The notes beneath the pieces are model-generated. The model did not search any database. It saw only the letters and a list, made by a program, of their open reading frames with translations, and was not told the DNA's origin. From contig NC_058523.1 of the NCBI RefSeq assembly GCF_904849725.1, forward strand, positions 109,122,189 to 109,186,188: a stretch of DNA of 64,000 bases, read 5' to 3'. Positions 59,345 to 64,000 of the stretch are shown piece after piece. A program made the translations under genes and the position numbers. The stretch comes from Hordeum vulgare subsp. vulgare. Lineage: Eukaryota > Streptophyta > Magnoliopsida > Poales > Poaceae. Each line of letters opens with the position of its first letter. Position 1 is the stretch's first letter.

Positions 59345-60027
59345 GTATGGTGATTCGGGCATCAACGTTGCAAAGTTCTACACAAGTGATCGTACAACAA
59401 TAACTAATGAGGCATGTATAGATTTGTAAAATATGCCTCGCAAAACAACTATGAAGTCTTTGACCAACAACTTCATCTTTTTTAACGGACAGGATTATTT
59501 TTCATCATTGGCCTCCAAATATCCATGGCTGCTTTCAATGAAGGATAAAGGTCAGATTTCTGCAAGTTTTAGCAACATCCATAAGACCAAGAATCTTTAT
59601 ATAACTCGGCATATGGATGGAACCATAAGCTTTTGGGATGCGTCATGTCCTCTTCTGCTCCAGATTTTTATGATAAAGCAGCAGGTAACTTCAAATCACA
59701 ACTGTTTTGCTAAGTGTTCCGCAATAAAAATATAAATTTTTATACGAACTACTATGCTCGACTTCATTCTAACCACCAGCTAATCATTTCACAACATGAA
59801 GACAATACATCAAGTGGAGCATGTATTACTTCATTGCAGTTTGATATGCCCTCCAGTATTCTTATATCTGGGGATCATGGTGGAACGGTAAACTATTCCA
59901 TGGTTACAAGGTGGTGTTTAGTTTATGTGTTTAATACACGTCCAGTGCATTGAAATTTATTACTTCTTTCCAGGTCCGCATAATCACATTCCGAAAGGAC
60001 TCTAGCGGCAATATATTATCCTTTTGT
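59345..60027 (+). pseudogene. Tomosyn-like fragment, rest of exon C and exons D, E, F
   Basis: After the SIRE TSD the frame of exon C resumes (RYGDSGINVAKFYTSDRTT) and runs to a stop in a retained intron near 59427. Exon D (59493-59684, after GGACAG) reads DYFSSLASKYPWLLSMKDKG, then NIHKTKNLYITRHMDGTISF and LLLQIFMIKQQ, with donor GTAACT. Exon E (about 59796-59887) reads EDNTSSGACITSLQFDMPSS, then ILISGDHGGT, with donor GTAAAC; its acceptor looks degraded. Exon F (59974 on, after TTCCAG) reads VRIITFRKDSSGNILSF and then ends in Helitron tail sequence. The HMDGTISFWD and SGDHGGTVRI motifs are WD40 blades. The 3' part of the gene is absent. Confidence 0.75.
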
Positions 60028-60445
60028 TTAGGATTTATTTAGGACTTAATTTTTACCAGCTGCATTTTGAATAATGTATTGTATAACTGAAGCACCATCA
60101 TATTTTAGTGTGTGGAATGTACCCGTGTGACAATCTTTATAGAAGCTACAAAAAAATTCTTGAAATTTGATTGTATAGTATTGGATATCATTGTAAATTT
60201 TAATCTCTCGCGAGACACAGGGATTGGACAAGACACTTAGTAGTACAGATTGTGCAAGGTGAAGTATGAGGAAGATAACACGAAAGATAAAGGGTCGTGG
60301 AAGGAGGTTTCCTCTCGAGAAGAGGGAGGGGAGAGGATGACGATGAGATGTATTTATCTACCACTTTAGGACCATGAGATATCATATGTGGATAGTCTAT
60401 TTCTCATGTCACATTACGTTTTTCTTGATACACACATTTTGTTAT
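60028..60445. other. Helitron 3' tail, no gene seen
   Basis: AT-rich sequence between the last captured exon and the terminal hairpin. No ORF or repeat of note. Confidence 0.55.
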
Positions 60446-60474
60446 CCCGTGGCAACGCACGGGTACTATACTAG
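60446..60474 (+). other. Helitron 3' terminus: hairpin and CTAG
   Basis: CCCGTG-GCAACG-CACGGG perfect 6-bp stem, then TACTATACTAG; the next base is T. This is the rolling-circle termination signature of grass Helitrons. Confidence 0.85.
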
Positions 60475-61196
60475 TGCTTCCTAAACTTCTGTAAGGCTAG
60501 CAAGAGTGAAAGATCATGCTTTCCCGACGATGGGCATGTCATGGTCATCGATGGTGGGCATGGAGTCTAACATGAGATCGAGCATCTCGAGTGTCCCATG
60601 TTTTGTCATCATTTTGGAAGCAATCTAGCAACACGAACACTAGTTTGTTCAAGTTCAAGGGCGTCGTTCCCTCGTTGGTGATAGTGTCGCTGCTCTCCAC
60701 GGAACTCTTGGGGCCCATAATGTAGATACCAAGAGAGATGTAACTATATATTATTGTTTCTCACATATGTTACTATAGCAATGAACTTTTGCTTGAGCCG
60801 CCGCTAGAGTATGTTTCAATCAACATTAAAGTATGCTTAAAACAATGTTATGTTGCTTATATTGATAAATTGTACTGACATTTTGATTCTTTTGAAGAAT
60901 TTTATTTTTTAACCTATGTTGGTGTGTGCTTCATTGCATCTCTTCTCATGGGTGCTTTCATTGTACATATATTTTGCTACACTGTTTCTAGACATGCTTG
61001 TTAGTTTCTCATACAATCAGGATGATGTTACTATGAATATGAATGGTGGCTAAATTGTTGATGATAGACTGGACAAGACACAAAAGTGAAACATACTATC
61101 GTAATATTATTTTTGTTGTTTTTGCCAATAGAGTTGTAAATTATTGTTCACATCGGCTAAAATTTGTTTCGATGCTTCATGCTTCTCCTTGTGTTC
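60475..61196. other. MULE interior right of the Helitron
   Basis: About 720 bp of MULE sequence. The first 245 bases are GC-richer and open on the minus strand (see 60514-60718); the remainder is AT-rich with no gene seen. Confidence 0.55.
60514..60718 (-). pseudogene. Possible captured gene fragment in the MULE
   Basis: Minus strand from ATG at 60718: MGPKSSVESSDTITNEGTTP, then LNLNKLVFVLLDCFQNDDKT, open to TGA at 60545. An overlapping frame in the second half reads LEMLDLMLDSMPTIDDHDMP and ends in TGA at 60514. Composition differs from the AT-rich MULE sequence around it, and a one- or two-base shift would join the two frames. I do not recognise it. If real, the element would be a Pack-MULE. 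Confidence 0.35.
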
Positions 61197-61668
61197 CGAG
61201 TGAACATGACCAAACTCGTGTACTCTTCTGTATTCCACACGGTCTCAACGAGTGCATCGGGTGTCCCGTGATAAATTTTCTGACATCAATTCGGTCTGTC
61301 AGAATTAACTCTACACCTTTTGTCTCCAACCTTGTTTTGGCTCTACAGGTCGCATACGACCTCGGATTAAGAGGAATTTTATATCAAAATCAACCGTTTC
61401 GACGAGACGAAGATTTTCTATGTTGATAATTTTTTTTATTTGAAGCCATATTAATCATGTTTTGTGCCCCTGACACTCTTCGGCCTCGTGGATGCCGACG
61501 GGCCCTCTTCGGCCACTCGCGGGCCGACAGGCCCACTTCGGCATCCCACAGGCCGACAGGTCCCTCGTCGGCCCACGAGAGGCTGACGGGATGCTAGTTT
61601 TGACATTTAAAAAAAACATATGCTTTCCGAATATATTATAAAATACGTAGTAGTTTTGAAAAAAAATC
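61197..61668 (-). repeat. MULE right terminal inverted repeat
   Basis: Reverse-complement partner of 1205-1694, followed by TSD TTCAAGGTG. It carries the same GGCCGA-rich block (about 61480-61590) and GTGCCCCTGACACTC landmark. Confidence 0.85.
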
Positions 61669-61677
61669 TTCAAGGTG

Positions 61678-61913
61678 GCTGCAATTTCGATATTATTTTT
61701 TTGCAAATAAAGAGTATGATTCGACATAATTAACACTTTGTTTGGGTTTGTGATTCAAATTTTAATATATAATTTGACAACGGTATTTGACAAATGAACT
61801 GCTCGTATATGTAATTTGACAGTAAACGTTCAATGGTATTTCGACATCCGACAACACGAGAGACAAATGACTCGTACACGAGAAATTGTGACCGCAAGCT
61901 ATTGAACTGCAGA
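61678..61913 (-). other. 3' flank / presumed 3' UTR of the P450 gene
   Basis: AT-rich 236 bp between the MULE and the P450 stop codon. It should hold the P450 3' UTR. I see no clear AATAAA on the minus strand, so the MULE insertion may lie close to or within the normal 3' end region. Confidence 0.5.
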
Positions 61914-63557
61914 TCAAGCTGGCGACACATGGACGACGGGGTGCAGGTACAAGTCGTTCTTCCTCCGGACGGTGATACCCATGTCCTCCACCATGTCGAC
62001 CTCACCTGGCTTCAGCCCCGCCGGGAGCTCCCAGTCGAAGTGGTAGAGAAGTGCGGCGAGGACGATCTCCATGCTGGCCTGTGCAAACGTCATACCAGGA
62101 CACATCCTTCTCCCCGCCCCAAACGGTATGTACTCGAAGTCCGTGCCTTTGAAATCGACGATGCCAGACTCGAACCTCTCTGGCTTAAATTCCTCTGGGT
62201 CATCCCAGTGCTTAGGGTCCCTACCGATCGCCCATGCATTCACAAGCACGGTTGTGCCCTTTGGCACATCGTACCCGAGGATTTTGCAGGACTCCATGGC
62301 CTCCCGTGGAATAAGCAGCGGGGCTGGTGGGTGCAACCTCAGTGTCTCCTTGATGACGAGTCTGAGGTATTTTAGGTCGGTCAAGTCATCCTCGGTCACC
62401 TTGGGCTTTTCTCCGATGCAATCGCGTACTTCGGTTTGTGCTTTCTTCATCACATTTGGGTACCTCATGAGCTCCGACATTGCCCATTGCAGTGTCGTTG
62501 CAGACGTCTCGCTCCCGGCACTGAAGAGGTCCTACAAATATAATAGCAATGTGTGCAATTTATAAGATATGTAAACATAGAAATTACCAAATGGAAAACT
62601 CGATGGTTGTCTTATTGACATGTGGTCCCTATAACTAGGTGGGGAGCTGTTACACACACTCACCAGGATACTTGCTTTGATGATCCCCATGGTGAGAGGC
62701 ACCTCGAGGCCACCTTCCTTCTGTATCCTCAAGAGCACGTCCACCAGGTCCTCTCCATCCTCCACGGCCCTCTTGCCCTCGTGCTGCTTGATGGCATACT
62801 CCATGAGCTCGAAGCTCTTCCGGTGGACCTCCTTGGCCATCCGCGCGGTGCCGCTTATGAAGTTGGCGAGCCAGGACGACGGGAACAGGTCGCCGAGGCT
62901 GAACCCGGAGACGAGCTTGACCCCCTCCTCGAGGACCTGCAAGAACTCCTCCCTCCTCTCGAACCTGTCCCCGATCATGGTGCGCACGGCGGAGTCGGTG
63001 ATGAGCACGGCGATCCGCTCGCTGACGTTGACGGGCTGGCCGGGCGGCGCGGCGGCGATGGCGGCCACGAGGCGGCCGACCTCGTCCTCCCGGATCTGGC
63101 GGAACGACTGCACGCGGCGCGCGCTGAGTAGCTCCAGGATGCATATCTTGCGGAGCTGCCGCCAGAGGGCGCCGTAGCGCGCGAAGACGAGGCCTTGCCC
63201 GTCGGCCATCATGATCTTGATGGTCGGGTTCCAGGGCCGGTCGGCCAGGGCGACGTCGTGCGTCTTCATGACCTCGCGCGCGGCGTCCGGGGACGAGGCC
63301 ACGACGACGGAGATCTCCCCGAGCTTGAGGTACATGAGCGGCGCGTCCAGCCGGCGCGCGAGGTCGGCCATGACGCGGTGCGCGAGCGGGCTGCTCGCGA
63401 GGTGGTGCAGGCTGCCGATGACCGGCAGACGCCACGGGCCTGGCGGCAGGCGCAGGGCGCCGTCGCCGCCGCCACGCTTCCTGCTCAGCTTGAGGAGCAG
63501 CAGCGGGAGGAGTAGAGCCAAGAAGAGGCAGATGGAGTAGTAAGTAGCTTGCTCCAT
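61914..63557 (-). CDS. Cytochrome P450, CYP71 clan, two exons, 503 aa
   Basis: Exon 1 (63557-62664, 298 codons) starts [20 protein letters not shown], an ER membrane anchor, followed by basic RKRGG and the hinge [12 protein letters not shown]. Exon 2 (62531-61914, 205 codons plus TGA) joins in phase 0 through a 132-bp intron (GTGAGT...TTTGTAG). Motifs: I-helix oxygen-activation AGSETS, K-helix ETLR (E-x-x-R), FKPERF, and heme loop [10 protein letters not shown] with the cysteine ligand. Single-intron structure and sequence place it in the plant A-type CYP71 clan (CYP71/CYP99-like), microsomal monooxygenases of specialised metabolism such as terpenoids or benzoxazinoids; the substrate cannot be read from sequence. 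The frame is intact. GC-rich codons contrast with the surrounding transposons. It is the only apparently functional host gene in the window. Confidence 0.93.
62532..62663 (-). other. P450 intron
   Basis: GTGAGTGTGTGTAAC start and TATTATATTTGTAG end on the minus strand, phase 0 between IIKASIL and [10 protein letters not shown]. This is the conserved intron position of CYP71-clan genes. Confidence 0.9.
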
Positions 63558-63611
63558 GACGGACGGGTTTGCAAGTTTAGACGGTGTGTGACTATGGCGT
63601 GCAGAGGCAGG

Positions 63612-63618
63612 TCTTATA
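63612..63618 (-). promoter_or_regulatory. P450 TATA box
   Basis: TTCAATATAAGACCTGC on the minus strand, 55-61 bases upstream of the start codon, implying a short 5' UTR of about 25-30 bases. Confidence 0.6.
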
Positions 63619-63664
63619 TTGAACGAGGAGGGTTACTAAATTGAGCGGTGAGCACGCAGTGAAG

Positions 63665-63677
63665 CACGTGGCACGTG
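63665..63677. promoter_or_regulatory. Tandem G-boxes in P450 promoter
   Basis: Two perfect CACGTG palindromes separated by a single base (CACGTGGCACGTG), about 50 bases upstream of the TATA box. G-boxes bind bZIP and bHLH factors in light, abscisic acid and jasmonate responses; which applies here cannot be told. Confidence 0.6.
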
Positions 63678-63679
63678 CA

Positions 63680-64000
63680 AACAAACTTTGCCTAGCTTTC
63701 AGTGTGCGGCACACTCGCAGCCGTATCTTCAGCCGCGCCCTCGGGACGTCCTTCCAAGCATCTTTTTAATCACTGACGCTAAAAAAATTCATCCAATCGT
63801 GTTTTGAAGTTATCGTTTTGGGTCGGAGTTAATCAAAACTAGCTTCGACGGTTTCCGATCGAACCCAGACCCGGAAGACGCTTGGGCGACCGGCACTATT
63901 TTACATGCATAAACCCCACCTGACAGCTTTTCCCTCTCTTTCCTTTTTTCGCTGGATCCACATATGCATGTAAAAAGGAAAACGTTTATAGCCGGCAGTC
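63680..64000. other. P450 upstream region, nothing further identified
   Basis: No ORF, repeat or other motif that I can support. Confidence 0.5.

Larger units (their letters stand above)
10964..60474 (+). mobile_element. Helitron carrying host gene fragments, about 8 kb after removing nested retrotransposons
   Basis: The 5' end reads TCTCTACTATTAAAGG, preceded by A, the start described for grass Helitrons. The 3' end at 60446-60474 has a perfect 6-bp stem (CCCGTG/CACGGG, loop GCAACG), then TACTATACTAG, followed by T. This gives the hairpin, terminal CTAG and A/T insertion site expected of Helitrons, with no target duplication. Removing Gypsy 1, Copia 2 (with Gypsy 2) and the SIRE element leaves about 8.0 kb. 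All recognised captured exons run in the 5' to 3' sense of the Helitron. No Rep/helicase ORF is seen, so it is non-autonomous. A second 5'-end-like sequence at 13389 leaves open which 5' end pairs with this 3' end. Confidence 0.8.
1205..61668. mobile_element. Mutator-like element (MULE), outermost layer, about 2 kb before nested insertions
   Basis: Both ends read GATTTTTTTTCAAAACTACT inward. They are flanked by a perfect 9-bp direct duplication TTCAAGGTG at 1196-1204 and 61669-61677. A 9-bp TSD, a terminal G and long terminal inverted repeats are typical of the Mutator superfamily. Its own sequence survives as 1205-1770, 10716-10963 and 60475-61668, about 2.0 kb in total; the rest is a minus-strand Copia element and a Helitron with its own insertions. 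I see no transposase, so it is non-autonomous. A possible captured exon lies near 60514-60718. The main caveat is age: the two terminal repeats differ at roughly one base in six by eye, although the outermost 28 bases match exactly. Confidence 0.85.

Noticed and set aside
1205..61668. CACTA-type transposon for the outer element
   Set aside because: No CACTA termini and the duplication is 9 bp, not 3 bp; this fits Mutator.
62622..63515. Long plus-strand ORFs over the P450
   Set aside because: Antisense shadows of a GC-rich gene; the minus strand carries all P450 motifs.

Overview
The window is plant nuclear DNA, almost certainly from a Triticeae grass (wheat, barley or Aegilops type). The evidence is two copies of a BARE-1/WIS/Angela-type Copia LTR (about 1.8 kb, TGTTGGAAATATGCC...CCCCAACA), two Athila-type Gypsy elements with a tRNA-Asp primer site, one SIRE-type Copia element, and a grass CYP71-clan P450. 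About 96% of the 64 kb is one nest of transposons. The only ordinary host gene is the two-exon P450 at the right end (61914-63557, minus strand), with a TATA box and a close pair of G-boxes upstream.

The nest can be peeled because nearly every layer has matching target-site duplications (TSDs). The outermost layer is a Mutator-like element (MULE) at 1205-61668, with a 9-bp TSD (TTCAAGGTG) and terminal inverted repeats of about 0.48 kb. It landed about 245 bp downstream of the P450 stop codon. Inside it sit a minus-strand Angela/BARE-type Copia (1771-10710, TSD CTTCC) and a Helitron (10964-60474, TCTCTACTATTA start, hairpin plus CTAG end, A/T target).

The Helitron spans 49.5 kb but is only about 8 kb once nested insertions are removed. 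It carries exon-intron fragments of host genes: the first two exons of a MED15-like gene (KIX domain), several unrecognised exons (24.0-26.1 kb), and at least six exons of a tomosyn/Lgl (SRO77-like) WD40 gene. Into these fell Gypsy element 1 (13587-23802, TSD GTCTT), Copia element 2 (27478-46335, TSD GAATG), Gypsy element 2 inside Copia 2 (29334-39564, TSD TTATC), and last the SIRE-type element (46948-59339, TSD CAACG). The SIRE element has nearly identical LTRs and intact gag, pol and a third ORF, and it sits inside a tomosyn exon.

The least expected signal is shared by both Gypsy elements and the SIRE element. Each has a promoter-like module (GC-rich hairpin, or array of 15-bp palindromes, followed by a TATA box) in its LTR, and a second copy of that module directly upstream of its extra ORF after pol. 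In the Gypsy pair the module core is element-specific yet matches between LTR and internal site, and the extra ORFs are unrelated although the pol genes are close. In the SIRE element the palindromes have central base G in the LTRs and central base C in the internal arrays. This suggests dedicated internal promoters for the extra ORFs and exchange between LTR and internal copies.

Limits: no alignment, database search or folding was run. Divergence figures are counts by eye, family names are from memory, and splice sites are inferred from GT/AG and frame.
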